The position numbers and the translations under genes are program-made. A stretch of 64,000 nt of DNA, taken from Chloroflexi bacterium TSY (GTDB taxonomy: Bacteria; Chloroflexota; Anaerolineae; Caldilineales; Caldilineaceae). The notes under the pieces are model-generated. The model saw only the letters and a program-made list of their open reading frames with translations. It had not been told where the DNA came from and did not search any database. Numbering within the stretch: position 1 is the first letter of the stretch; each line of letters begins with the position of its first letter. The stretch covers positions 62,001 to 126,000 of the forward strand of contig JAHBNG010000006.1 in the NCBI GenBank assembly GCA_019217005.1. Direction: 5' to 3'. Below, in pieces: positions 17,866-26,780 of the stretch.

Positions 17866-19431
17866 TCAGCGCTCCTCTTCCAATATGACCTTGATGCCGC
17901 CAGCATAGGCCGGGTCATCATCGGGGTCGTCTGGGATTCTGGGGATCTCATTCATGCTCAACTCGATCTTGCCCGAAGTCTCAAAATGGTCGACTGCTTG
18001 ATCGCCACGCCTGAATTCAATAATGTTCACAAACGCGACTCCTTCAATCGCCTCCATCGCTTCATAAAATTTGCTCAGGTAAAGGGTTTGCCCAAAATCC
18101 ACATGGTCAAAGGCCAGCAGATTACCACCCGCAGCTTGCACCTGCTCCTTGACTTCTTCGGGGGCGTAATAGCTCTTCACACCGATTTCGGCGGTGACGT
18201 AGATTTTGACATAATCCACGTCTTCGATGTCGATGATCGTGGTAATCGGGCGCTTGTCTTCAAAGTAGGCCAGCAAGTTCGCCTTCAGTACGTCGCTCAC
18301 ATGGCCGCCACCCTGGGGTGCCACAAACAGCTTGACAATATTCCAGCCGGCTGCTTCGGCCCGTACTTTGCCCACACCCTTAAAGTCCAGGGCCAGGGCT
18401 TTATAATCATCGGCGGTCACGGCGCGTTTGAGCGACCGGAAGACGGTGGGGGCATGCAGGACGGCGTGCTCGATACTTTCCCGTTCCGCGCCACCTGTTG
18501 CTGGTTCGGGGTTCGTCACTTTGGCCCCCAGCAACGCCAGTTGGGGCGCATCCACAATAGTCTGAATGGTATGGGCCGCCACGTTGCCATGCGCGCCACC
18601 GCCCACCCGGTAGGTGGCTTTGAGTACGGCACCGTTAGGCGGAACGGCACCAAACGTACCATCCCCAAACAGTATCGTGGCCCGCTCTTGCTCGTCGATC
18701 TCAATCACAAAGTCCCGCTGTCCCTCCCGGCTGAAGGCCAGGCTTTCCTGCAAGGTCCAGGCGTCGATGATCGTACCCTGTTCAGTAAGCAGGAGGATAT
18801 CCTTATTAATCTCCTGGCCTTGTCCCAACGAGCGCAGAATCAGGCTGGGGCGCACCAGGACGAATGTCTGATTCGGGCTACCATCAGAGGTGCCTAAAAT
18901 CTCATCGCGCACCAGGCGACCCTCTTCCACCGGGATACCAGCGTAAGTTTTTTTGCCATTCAACCCTGCGGGCAGCGTGCTGCAATCGATGGTCAATGGC
19001 GTCTCACGCGTGTACTCAAAGCGCACGCTGGGTTTGTCTTTCTGACTTTTGGTGGCGAAGGCATCTCCTTTGCTAATGGTAATGGTCTCGGTGCAGGTGG
19101 CGGGGACGGTCAGGGCCAACGTAGCTGACGCCGGCGCGGCGGTGGCAAGTTTGTACCCGATCAAGCGCAAATGATGGATGATGCTGTGGCGGGTCTGGGC
19201 GGTCCCCAAAAAGCTCTCATTGGCCACCCGATCCTGATAATAGCTGAGGATATCGCCCATGTGGGCGAAGAGCTGCAGCAATACATTGCCAAAGTCGGCC
19301 TCGGACTCGAAATCTTGCCACTCCGGAAGCTTATCTGGGACGAGCGCTCGCATTGCTTGGAGCAGGCTATCGTAGTCGCGGGCCATGTAGTCAATGATCT
19401 GCTGCCCGTTTGCTTTGCTTATCTCGGCCAT
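17866..19431 (-). CDS. Baseplate J-like protein
   Basis: A 521-residue baseplate wedge protein of the gpJ/gp6 family (Afp11-like). It has the helical start MAEISKANGQQIIDYMARDY, the LLQLFAHMGDILSYYQDRVA segment near residue 50-75 typical of the family, a central beta-rich part, and AFVNIIEFRRGD near the C terminus. Together with gp25 and tail protein I it makes the ring that triggers sheath contraction. It lies 8 bp after gp25. Confidence 0.9.
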   Translation of the reverse strand: MAEISKANGQQIIDYMARDYDSLLQAMRALVPDKLPEWQDFESEADFGNVLLQLFAHMGDILSYYQDRVANESFLGTAQTRHSIIHHLRLIGYKLATAAPASATLALTVPATCTETITISKGDAFATKSQKDKPSVRFEYTRETPLTIDCSTLPAGLNGKKTYAGIPVEEGRLVRDEILGTSDGSPNQTFVLVRPSLILRSLGQGQEINKDILLLTEQGTIIDAWTLQESLAFSREGQRDFVIEIDEQERATILFGDGTFGAVPPNGAVLKATYRVGGGAHGNVAAHTIQTIVDAPQLALLGAKVTNPEPATGGAERESIEHAVLHAPTVFRSLKRAVTADDYKALALDFKGVGKVRAEAAGWNIVKLFVAPQGGGHVSDVLKANLLAYFEDKRPITTIIDIEDVDYVKIYVTAEIGVKSYYAPEEVKEQVQAAGGNLLAFDHVDFGQTLYLSKFYEAMEAIEGVAFVNIIEFRRGDQAVDHFETSGKIELSMNEIPRIPDDPDDDPAYAGGIKVILEEER

Positions 19432-19439
19432 TTTTTGCC

Positions 19440-19802
19440 TTATCTGAACTGAATCCGAACCGCCTGTTTCGATAAATCCTGTCTTTTCGTGTAGGCAATT
19501 TCGATGGCACTCATCTCTTGCGTGGTGTCCACATCCACGTCATCGACCTGGATCTCGTTCCCCAGCCAGCGGGTTAGAGCCTGTCCCACCGTGAATTCCA
19601 TGGCTGCCGCCAGAATGGCATTGTTGGGCTCAAAGACCAGGTTGAAGAGTCCGCACCCAAACTCGGGCAAGTTGACCCGTTCGCCAGGGGCCGTAAATAG
19701 CACCTGGATAATTTTGCCCCGGATGGCCTCATCGCCACCGCTGGAATCGATGCGGCCGGTCTCATTCACGGCAAAGGGAAATCCGAAAGATCTGTCCTCC
19801 AT
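19440..19802 (-). CDS. gp25/GPW-type baseplate protein
   Basis: A 120-residue lysozyme-like-fold baseplate protein without enzyme activity, of the GPW/gp25 family. Family signatures are GFPFAVNETGRI, the core EAIRGKIIQVLFTAPGERV followed by NLPEFGCGLFNLVFEP, and VGQALTRWLGNEIQV. In contractile machines it seeds sheath assembly and locks the first sheath ring to the baseplate. Ten base pairs separate it from the gene before it, and 8 bp from baseplate J. Confidence 0.93.
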   Translation of the reverse strand: MEDRSFGFPFAVNETGRIDSSGGDEAIRGKIIQVLFTAPGERVNLPEFGCGLFNLVFEPNNAILAAAMEFTVGQALTRWLGNEIQVDDVDVDTTQEMSAIEIAYTKRQDLSKQAVRIQFR

Positions 19803-19813
19803 TATCGTGGCCT

Positions 19814-20215
19814 CTATTCGATCTTGCCCCTCAAGTTCGTCGGCGGCTGCATTGGCGGTGATCCAGGGCTGGGCACAGCGATGAGTTTATCTTTTAAAGC
19901 CTGCTCCGCTGGTTGCGTTGGTGCCCAGTCATCGAACGCTTGAGCCACGCCTTGCTGCCAGGTCGCTAGACCTGAGAGCCAAGCATTTACGTCGGTGATC
20001 CATTGCCAGAACGCATCGTCCGTGCCTCCATCAGAGAACGTCTCCGCGTGTACAGTGGCGATCCGAAAGACAGCTTGGCCGAGTGCGCCCAAGTTTTCCT
20101 GTACACTTGGGTCATCGACGTTCGCACCCAAGCCCGACTGTTCGGCTTCGAGGCGGACGCGCATAGCATCGACAAATTCGGTTTTACTGATCGTGTTATC
20201 GTTACCTAATCCCAT
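19814..20215 (-). CDS. Small eCIS-associated protein of unknown function
   Basis: A helical protein of 133 residues (135 if the GTG at 20221 is used). The ATG at 20215 is preferred for its spacing from AGGGG. The middle is rich in tryptophan (FWQWITDVNAWL; GLATWQQGVAQAF), and the tail is proline-rich. It sits between the spike and gp25 genes, where other eCIS loci often place a PAAR-type tip or small baseplate part; no PAAR or metal motif is seen here, so the role stays open. Confidence 0.7.
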   Translation of the reverse strand: MGLGNDNTISKTEFVDAMRVRLEAEQSGLGANVDDPSVQENLGALGQAVFRIATVHAETFSDGGTDDAFWQWITDVNAWLSGLATWQQGVAQAFDDWAPTQPAEQALKDKLIAVPSPGSPPMQPPTNLRGKIE

Positions 20216-20224
20216 TTTCACCCC

Positions 20225-21097
20225 TCAAGCCAACACCTGCGTGTTGGTCGTAATCGTAATTGGCACTGGTGCTCCCAAGTTACCAATCCCCTGGTCACCC
20301 ACCCGAATCACCGGCACGGCACCGGGACCGAGCTGAACCAGCGAACCCTTGATCGCCACGATGCCCGCACCAGCATCCAGCGTCGCTTGGGCAGCCGTCA
20401 ACTCGACCTTAGCGCCCGCGGCTGTTTGAATTGACACGCCGCTGGCTTCGAGCGTCACTTGGTGTTGGTTTACACCATCCGTTACCGCGATGCCCTGGGC
20501 GGTAAAGGTCGCTTCGTGGGCATTGACGCCATCCGTGACCTGGATGCCTGCGTCGTCGAGGACGATTTCGTGACTATTGTCCCCGTCCGTAATCTTGACC
20601 CCATCTTGATTCATCGTGATCACGTGACCATGCTCAGCCTCAATAATGGTGACCATCTCCTCACCATCTGCATCTTCGAACTGGATGGTGTGGCCCTTCA
20701 CAGACTTGATAATCTTGCGTGTGGGTGGGTCTTGAACGCTGCTTTGTTCCGCTCCCTCTGCATCGTTGGGTTTGGGCAGTTCGCTGTCGCCCCCCGGCTT
20801 GCTCCAAAAGGTACCTACCCAGATGGGAAATTCCAGGTCGCCTTCCTCAAACTCAACCCATACCCCGGCCTGTACTTCGGGTATAAACAGAAAGCCCTGG
20901 TTGGCCTCGCCGCCATAGGGCAGGCAGGGCATGGCCCATCCGGTGACCACCTCATTGCCCAACACGCTGGGTACCCGCAGCTTGAGCCGACCGAGATTTT
21001 CGGGGTCGGCGTTGTCCACCACAAAGCCTCTGTATTTGCCGTAAAAACGGTGTTCTACTTGTTGGGCCAGATTGGCCACAATACGCTCTAAATTCAA
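20225..21097 (-). CDS. Baseplate spike (gpV/gp5-like)
   Basis: Needle-tip protein. Start set at a TTG (21097) with TAGGAG 7 bases upstream, 10 bp after the hub gene; an in-frame ATG at 21265 lies inside the hub gene and is unlikely. Residues ~15-100 form an OB-fold domain (RFYGKYRGFVVDNADPENLG, GVWVEFEEGDLEFPIWVGTF), as in VgrG/gp5. Residues ~130-260 are beta-helix-type repeats built on ITDGDNSHEIVL / VTDGVNAHEATF / VTDGVNQHQVTL, which would form the triangular spike. About 290 residues. No lysozyme domain is present. Confidence 0.87.
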   Translation of the reverse strand: MNLERIVANLAQQVEHRFYGKYRGFVVDNADPENLGRLKLRVPSVLGNEVVTGWAMPCLPYGGEANQGFLFIPEVQAGVWVEFEEGDLEFPIWVGTFWSKPGGDSELPKPNDAEGAEQSSVQDPPTRKIIKSVKGHTIQFEDADGEEMVTIIEAEHGHVITMNQDGVKITDGDNSHEIVLDDAGIQVTDGVNAHEATFTAQGIAVTDGVNQHQVTLEASGVSIQTAAGAKVELTAAQATLDAGAGIVAIKGSLVQLGPGAVPVIRVGDQGIGNLGAPVPITITTNTQVLA

Positions 21098-21107
21098 ACT
21101 CGCGCTC

Positions 21108-22223
21108 CTAAAGTAATCCGCCCAATAACCCACCCCCAGAATAATCTTCGGCACCAGTCGGGTTGAGGCCATTCCGTTTGACACGAAAGGTCTGGGTGTA
21201 GCCGTCGGGTGTAAAGGAATGGGTGACGTGGCTGACGTAGTAAACGCCACTATATGCTTCGGCAATGCCTTTGATGGTCACCGTTCCCCTGGGTTGTAAG
21301 ACGTGTTCGTATTGATTGCCTATGATTTCGCCTTCACCGGTCACAAACCACTCTGCCTCGTGGAAAAGCCCCTGACACAAGGCGTTCATCTCGAGATTGC
21401 CGGTCGCGGCATTCATGCTCAGGGTAAGTTGACTGGGGTCCATGCCGGCGACCAGCAGGCTGAGGCCATCATCTTTGCCCAAAGCAGTTTGTTGGCTGCT
21501 GACGGCCGTTGCTTCCAGCACTTCCTTATTGAGGCGGTCTACTTGAAACATGGCCACCTGCGTGGGCGTCAGGGCGTTGACCTCAAGAGAAATGGCATTG
21601 AGATTCGTTTCTGCGCCGAAATGGGCGGCCAGCACGGGCTGGGGTGTCTCATCGACGCGCGGTGCGCGGAAATAGCCGGTGTTGCCCTGGACAAAACACT
21701 CAAAGCCGTTACGCAGCGCCAGCCGCTTGAGGAATTGCATATCCGTTTCGCGTTGAATGATGGTGGATACAGTCTCCTCGTGAATAACTTCAGTATCTTC
21801 GACTTCGGTCGAGAAGCCGTACAGACCGAATATCTCGGCGGCGATATCGCTATCTTTTTTATCGGGCCAATCCTTGAGCTTTTCCACCCGATCCATCAAC
21901 ACGCTGCCGTCCATGCCCCAGATTTCTAACGTGCATTGGCTGAGGTCGGGATCAAAATTGGGTTTGAGGTGGGTGATATAGCCGACCATGATCTCCTCAG
22001 CACCACTCTCGAAACCGGCCGCAATCGTTACTTGCCTCCAGACCATAAAGCGGTCATCATCCAGGTAGGTCCAGGTTCCATCTGATTGCAGTGAGATGGC
22101 GATCTGTAAGCGGAACATGCCGGCCAACCTGTCGTCTAATTCGACTTCCAGGCTGAGCAAGTCCGCGTAGAGTTCGCGAACTTCCTTACTTTCAATCTCA
22201 ATGATGATGCTTTCGCTGACCAT
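21108..22223 (-). CDS. Baseplate hub protein (late control D / gp27-like)
   Basis: A 371-residue hub of the phage late control D family, the part that holds the spike and starts the tube. Visible family segments are the N-terminal ELDDRLAGMFRLQIAISL strand set, VGYITHLKPNFDPDLSQCTLE, an STIIQRETDMQFLKRLALRN stretch, and the C-terminal GVYYVSHVTHSFTPDGYTQTF. It ends with a glycine/leucine tail. The next gene, the spike, follows after 10 bp, so hub and spike are separate here rather than fused as in VgrG. Confidence 0.9.
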   Translation of the reverse strand: MVSESIIIEIESKEVRELYADLLSLEVELDDRLAGMFRLQIAISLQSDGTWTYLDDDRFMVWRQVTIAAGFESGAEEIMVGYITHLKPNFDPDLSQCTLEIWGMDGSVLMDRVEKLKDWPDKKDSDIAAEIFGLYGFSTEVEDTEVIHEETVSTIIQRETDMQFLKRLALRNGFECFVQGNTGYFRAPRVDETPQPVLAAHFGAETNLNAISLEVNALTPTQVAMFQVDRLNKEVLEATAVSSQQTALGKDDGLSLLVAGMDPSQLTLSMNAATGNLEMNALCQGLFHEAEWFVTGEGEIIGNQYEHVLQPRGTVTIKGIAEAYSGVYYVSHVTHSFTPDGYTQTFRVKRNGLNPTGAEDYSGGGLLGGLL

Positions 22224-22234
22224 AATTGATCGAT

Positions 22235-22825
22235 CTATCGAATGCTATTCGGCGGGATGAGGATAGACTTTCCGACTCTGCCGGCACGCACCGACTCGCC
22301 AACCACGAAACCTGTCGTACCGATCGCCTCGGCGATGGTGACCGCCTGCACATTCATTTCGTTGTAGGTGACAATCACCGTCCGCTGGAAGGTGTCTACG
22401 AACATCGTTACCGCTTCACTATCAACCATCTGCTTCTCTTCCACCAATGCCGCCTCTTCCTTCACCTGCAGATCGAGCACCCCCACAATGCCCATCAGGA
22501 CCTGGCGTAAGGCAGCCCAGGGCGGCGGGTTCATCTCATCTGTCCAGGTCAGGGGAAAAGCTTCGCTGACAATGGGTTCCTGGCCCAGCAGCGCCAAAGG
22601 AGACATAAATTCGGGATTCGCATCACAAACGCGCCACCATTTGCGGGGCTGCTTGTAATATTGATAAGCCAGGTGATCCAGGCGGTCTCCCGCCTCGACG
22701 GTGTGCCGGAAGGTTCCGGCTACGATCGGCAATAGACGGGCCGCTTTGGACCGCAGCGACCGGCCCTCGGCATCGATGGTCACCACATCTGGCAGTTTGC
22801 TGTAGCGCGAACTCTTTGAAAACAT
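22235..22825 (-). CDS. LysM-domain baseplate/tail adaptor
   Basis: About 196 residues. Start taken at the second ATG (22825) because the GAGGAG site ends only 2 bases before the first ATG at 22831. Residues ~40-90 hold a LysM-like domain (TVEAGDRLDHLAYQYYKQP). In characterised eCIS the LysM part is joined to the CIS_tube domain in one Pvc7/Afp7-type protein; here CIS_tube is the preceding gene, so the two parts are split. It probably links the tube to the hub and spike. Confidence 0.83.
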   Translation of the reverse strand: MFSKSSRYSKLPDVVTIDAEGRSLRSKAARLLPIVAGTFRHTVEAGDRLDHLAYQYYKQPRKWWRVCDANPEFMSPLALLGQEPIVSEAFPLTWTDEMNPPPWAALRQVLMGIVGVLDLQVKEEAALVEEKQMVDSEAVTMFVDTFQRTVIVTYNEMNVQAVTIAEAIGTTGFVVGESVRAGRVGKSILIPPNSIR

Positions 22826-22847
22826 ATGCATTCTCCTCGCCCGGCCT

Positions 22848-23558
22848 TTACCCCGGAATGACCACGTTGGCCATATCGGTGACGTTGGCCAGATTCAGCG
22901 CCGAACTCGCTTCCTTGACCACCTTGGTATAAGTGTAAGGGATGTTTGGCCCTTCAATCACGGTCAGGTTCACAGCGACCGTGGCTCGGATGGGATCCAG
23001 GGTGGTGCTGAATTCCGTTTCGGTGATGTTCAGGCTATTAATATTCACCGGCAGTACCCGCTTCATGCCCCAGATGAAGAGGATCATGGGGGGGCTCGGT
23101 TTTTTTGTGAAGCTAAAGCCACTTTCGTCAAGGCCGACCAAGTCATCCGCCAGCCCACCCAGCACGCTTTCCCCTTTTGGATGCGCCATCAATTCGAGGG
23201 TAGCCAGTTGGGGCGCTACCCCAAACTCCCCGGCAACGGCATCGCCGTCGTTTAGCTTATCCGTGGCATCCAATCGTATTTCGAAATTGATGGACTCCTC
23301 CTGGATTGTGACCTGCTGTTGTTCTTGAATAGCCAGAAGAGCATCCTGGTCTGGAAACTCTCGGGCATGAAATTGGCGTAGTGAATTCGAGCTATTGGCG
23401 GCCGTTTGTTCTCCAGGCGCCGAGTAGGTGAGCGTGCGCCCGCGGGCAAGCTGCAGCGGATTGAACTGGAAGACCACAAAGAGCGGCGGAATGCTGAGAC
23501 CATATTCCACAAAAGCCCCACGCAGGATTTTGGGGGTGTTGCTAAAGCCACCTGGCAT
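22848..23558 (-). CDS. CIS_tube-domain protein (Afp7/Pvc7 N-terminal-like)
   Basis: Start at the ATG at 23558, which has AGGAG 8 bases upstream; an earlier in-frame ATG at 23588 lacks this. The 236-residue product has the CIS_tube pattern, an early FVVFQFNPLQLARGRTLTY followed by a long beta-rich domain with ELMAHPKGESVLGG and PPMILFIWGMKRVLPVNI. It makes the first tube-like ring on the hub. Followed after 16-22 bp by the LysM gene. The 154-bp AT-rich gap upstream, after the ATPase gene, shows no gene. Confidence 0.87.
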   Translation of the reverse strand: MPGGFSNTPKILRGAFVEYGLSIPPLFVVFQFNPLQLARGRTLTYSAPGEQTAANSSNSLRQFHAREFPDQDALLAIQEQQQVTIQEESINFEIRLDATDKLNDGDAVAGEFGVAPQLATLELMAHPKGESVLGGLADDLVGLDESGFSFTKKPSPPMILFIWGMKRVLPVNINSLNITETEFSTTLDPIRATVAVNLTVIEGPNIPYTYTKVVKEASSALNLANVTDMANVVIPG

Positions 23559-23712
23559 GATACGCTCCTTTTTAGCGTTTTTGGCCATTCCAGAAAAAAA
23601 TTTCCCATAAGATGGAGCGTATCCCCCTGGAATGGCTTTGGCTTTTCCTTTTGAATTGGGGATTTTATTTTTTGGAGAAGCCTTATTACACTCAGAGCAT
23701 TATAAAGCTTTC

Positions 23713-25929
23713 CTATTTTGGGTTAGTACGGGATGCTGTAAAGGCATCTTCACGCCATAGTTTCCCAATTTTCTCAAATTCTCGCCGACCGCCGCGTACA
23801 ATATGTTCCAGCCCAATGACGCCCCCATTCTCGGCCGCAAAAAAGGCCGCGTTGAGAACGATGTTCTTGATATTGCCGCCGGCGATGGGCAAATGTTGGG
23901 CCAACAAGTCGTAATCAATCGCCTCGCTGACCGGGGCCTGGCGTGGGAAATGCGTCCGCCAGATTTCGCGCCGGCTGGCCACATCCGGGAAGGGAAACTC
24001 GATAACGAGGCGGATGCGCCGGGTAAATGCCTCGTCCATATTCTCGCGCAAATTCGTCGCCAGAATGACCACACCCGCATACTCTTCCATCTTTTGCAAC
24101 AGGTAGCTGGTTTCGATGTTGGCATAGCGGTCGTGGGCGTCGGAAACTTCCGTGCGTTTGCCGAAGAGGGCGTCGGCTTCATCGAAGAAGAGAATGGCGT
24201 TGCTGGTCTCCGCTTCTTGAAAGATCTTGCTCAAGTTCTTCTCGGTTTCCCCAATGTATTTGCTGACCACGCCGGAGAGATCCACCTTGTACAGGTCGAG
24301 CTGTAAGTCGTGGGTGATCACCTCGGCGGCCATTGTCTTGCCCGTCCCCGGCAGGCCAAAGAATAGAACGCTCAACCCTTTGCCGTGGGACAGTTTCTGA
24401 TCAAAACCCCACTCACCAAAAACCCGGTAATGGTGCCGTACCTGGCTGCAAATCTCCCGCAGGTGGTCCAGCTTCTCGTCCGGCAAAATAACGTCCGCCC
24501 AGGTGGTTCGCGGCTCGAGCTTGACCGCCAACTCGCTCAGCTTTTGGTTGGATTGGCTGCGGCAGGCAGCATACAGATCATCCAGCGTCATTGCCGCCGC
24601 ACCATCGCCCATCGTCCACCTATTTTGGGCCTCCACAACGGCGTCTCGGATTTGCCCAGGCGTCAGTTGGAATTGTGCCGCTAACTGGTCGGGCCAGCTT
24701 TCATCCGCGTGGGGGGCAAATTGCCGCAAAACTTCTCGCCAGGCGACCGTCCGCAGGGGCACGTCTGGCACAGGCAAGTTGACCGTCTGGAAGATTGCTT
24801 GGTCAAACGCCCCAGGCAACGACCAGGGCTTCTCCCCACCCAAGAAGACCAGCCAACCATAGTCCTCGATCACCTGCGACAGTTGACGAACCAGCACTCT
24901 GGCTTTTTCGTCTGCTGCCAGCAGCACGTCAGCATGATCGACAAATAGAGCCGCCTGCGACAGTAACCCTTCTCGGAAGGCCAGTTGCAGCAACGTCGCC
25001 AGATTTTGTTCGCTGGCCAGCAGCAGTTCCAGATCAACGTAAATCATGGGGCTGTTCAGTGACCCGCAGATGGCCAGAGCCAGCGCCTGCTTGCCGGTGC
25101 CGTAAGGTCCATGGAGATAGAGGACGAGTTTCTTGTGTTCTGCCCGCTCGTTAAAATGATGCCGAGTCAAGTTGCACAGCTTGGTCTTGATTGTCGGGTC
25201 AACCGACGCATTGTCCTGATCCGGTGCAGGTATGCGCACCCTTGCCGCCCCGTACAGGCGACCATCCAGGCTATTGTTCTCCAGTATGTAGTTGAAAATG
25301 CGCTGGTCAAGCTTAATGAATTGGGCCAAACCGCTCGATCCAGAGGGGCTGTGGGGGTCGTCTACGGGCTGTAAAATGCCAGATCGGAAAAGAGGGGCTT
25401 GGTCGGAAAGGTGCGTTCTGGCCCGCCACTTGTCCACCACTGTCTCACAGAGCAGATCGAGCACCAGATCGACGCTGGGTCGCTTGCGGGTGATGTCATT
25501 CTGCAAATAGGCGTAGAGCTGATCATACTTGCGGTTTAGCTCCGGCGCCAGGCAGATCGTCAACACTTGGCGTTCAAAGGGAGAGAGCGCAAAGATCTGG
25601 GTCAATTGAGGCAGGGTCAGGAATATCCCGGCCGCACGGCTGATTGCGATCCGCGCGTCGATTTTATACCGCTGCTGTGCCAGCTGATCTCGGGTAGCCA
25701 TGAATTCCGGAAGCGCAACGTCAAATGCCTCGCCCTTGTCGAGCAGGCGGTCAACCTCCTCGTGGGAAATGTATAGGGTTGGATCGGCAGATGTACCGCG
25801 TTGCTCCTGAAGTTGGCGGCGTAACACCATTACCCGCCGTCGAATCAGCAGATCCAGCATCTGCAATTCGTCCGCGATGTGCTCGAAGTTGTCCTGATAG
25901 GGAGGTGGCTGCGCTGCCTGTCTATCCAT
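23713..25929 (-). CDS. eCIS AAA+ ATPase (Afp15-like)
   Basis: A cytosolic AAA+ ATPase of about 738 residues, with the ATG overlapping the DUF4255 stop (TGATG). An N-terminal helical region precedes a first, weaker AAA module (Walker A GPYGTGKQ at about 275-282, ALFVDHAD as Walker B) and a complete second one (GLPGTGKT at about 526-533, ILFFDEADALFGKRT, and a RRIRLVIEFPFPD arginine-finger region). Each eCIS locus has one such ATPase; it is thought to help assembly or loading rather than contraction. This long version with two modules is typical of the family in this kind of locus. Confidence 0.92.
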   Translation of the reverse strand: MDRQAAQPPPYQDNFEHIADELQMLDLLIRRRVMVLRRQLQEQRGTSADPTLYISHEEVDRLLDKGEAFDVALPEFMATRDQLAQQRYKIDARIAISRAAGIFLTLPQLTQIFALSPFERQVLTICLAPELNRKYDQLYAYLQNDITRKRPSVDLVLDLLCETVVDKWRARTHLSDQAPLFRSGILQPVDDPHSPSGSSGLAQFIKLDQRIFNYILENNSLDGRLYGAARVRIPAPDQDNASVDPTIKTKLCNLTRHHFNERAEHKKLVLYLHGPYGTGKQALALAICGSLNSPMIYVDLELLLASEQNLATLLQLAFREGLLSQAALFVDHADVLLAADEKARVLVRQLSQVIEDYGWLVFLGGEKPWSLPGAFDQAIFQTVNLPVPDVPLRTVAWREVLRQFAPHADESWPDQLAAQFQLTPGQIRDAVVEAQNRWTMGDGAAAMTLDDLYAACRSQSNQKLSELAVKLEPRTTWADVILPDEKLDHLREICSQVRHHYRVFGEWGFDQKLSHGKGLSVLFFGLPGTGKTMAAEVITHDLQLDLYKVDLSGVVSKYIGETEKNLSKIFQEAETSNAILFFDEADALFGKRTEVSDAHDRYANIETSYLLQKMEEYAGVVILATNLRENMDEAFTRRIRLVIEFPFPDVASRREIWRTHFPRQAPVSEAIDYDLLAQHLPIAGGNIKNIVLNAAFFAAENGGVIGLEHIVRGGRREFEKIGKLWREDAFTASRTNPK

Positions 25930-26768
25930 CACGGGGTTACCTCAAAGAAAAATAGGCGGCGATATAGATGGGAGACGTCAACACGAATTTCGTGGAAGCC
26001 CGGTGGTAGATCGGCCGGTACAGTCAGGTCAAATTCATTGATGCTCAACTCTGCGCCATCCATCACCATCCGACCCATCATCGTCACGTAGGCCTGCCAA
26101 CCGGCGAGATGCGCACCACGCAGCGTAATCGTTGTCTCCACCGGTCCGCTCAACGGCTCTATACTGTTTACAACCGGCGGGCTGAACGGTGCGCGCACCT
26201 GCGGCACGCCGATTTGCCTCACCCGCCCGGCCATAGCCCGCTCGCTCTCGGACAACATATCCAGTTGCACCACCGAAATTTCATACAGGACGGAAAGCCG
26301 GAAAGGTTGGGTAAAGGTGGCCCACACGCGGCTCAACTCATCCAGATCCAGCGTATTGAGCATAATTCTAATCTGCTCCCTGGTATCCGTCAGTCCTGGA
26401 GCAAGATATACCTCAGGCACAATTGGATTTTCATAAAAGACGCGCATGGCCTCGCCTAAAATTTCATGGTGTGCAGCATTCCCTGTTTGTTGATCATTGG
26501 GCGCGTACGGAGTCATAAGATAAAAAAGGTTGAGTGATAGCGGGGGTGGAACCAGTTGATTGGGTTCACCCTGTTTCACCTGCCAATCCATATTTTTCAA
26601 GGTCGGGTTTTCTTGTACCTTGTACAAAAACAGGTTAATCCGCCGATCGCCACCTGGTTCGTCAGGGGCCAGAATCGTTACGTTCACCGTCGGGGTTAAT
26701 CTCATCTCCTCCATTAGCAGATTCCGCAAGGATTCACTGACCATTCCAATCGCCGTCGATGCACTCAT
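25929..26768 (-). CDS. DUF4255 tail terminator with TIG domain (Afp16-like)
   Basis: A 279-residue protein. Residues ~1-190 match DUF4255 (SASTAIGMVSESLRNLLMEE, RINLFLYKVQENPTLKNMDW), the Afp16/Pvc16 cap that sets and closes tube and sheath length. Residues ~200-279 form an IPT/TIG-type beta-sandwich (PPVVNSIEPLSGPVETTITL). It lies 12 bp after the linker gene and overlaps the ATPase start. The extra TIG domain would sit at the outer end of the particle. Confidence 0.9.
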   Translation of the reverse strand: MSASTAIGMVSESLRNLLMEEMRLTPTVNVTILAPDEPGGDRRINLFLYKVQENPTLKNMDWQVKQGEPNQLVPPPLSLNLFYLMTPYAPNDQQTGNAAHHEILGEAMRVFYENPIVPEVYLAPGLTDTREQIRIMLNTLDLDELSRVWATFTQPFRLSVLYEISVVQLDMLSESERAMAGRVRQIGVPQVRAPFSPPVVNSIEPLSGPVETTITLRGAHLAGWQAYVTMMGRMVMDGAELSINEFDLTVPADLPPGFHEIRVDVSHLYRRLFFFEVTP

Positions 26769-26780
26769 CTGACCATTTCC

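Noticed and set aside
17986..18897. A 303-codon plus-strand open frame opposite baseplate J
   Set aside because: It is a shadow of the baseplate J gene, which has strong family similarity. Similar long antisense frames at 20459-21091, 21303-21929 and 61670-62482 were dropped for the same reason.
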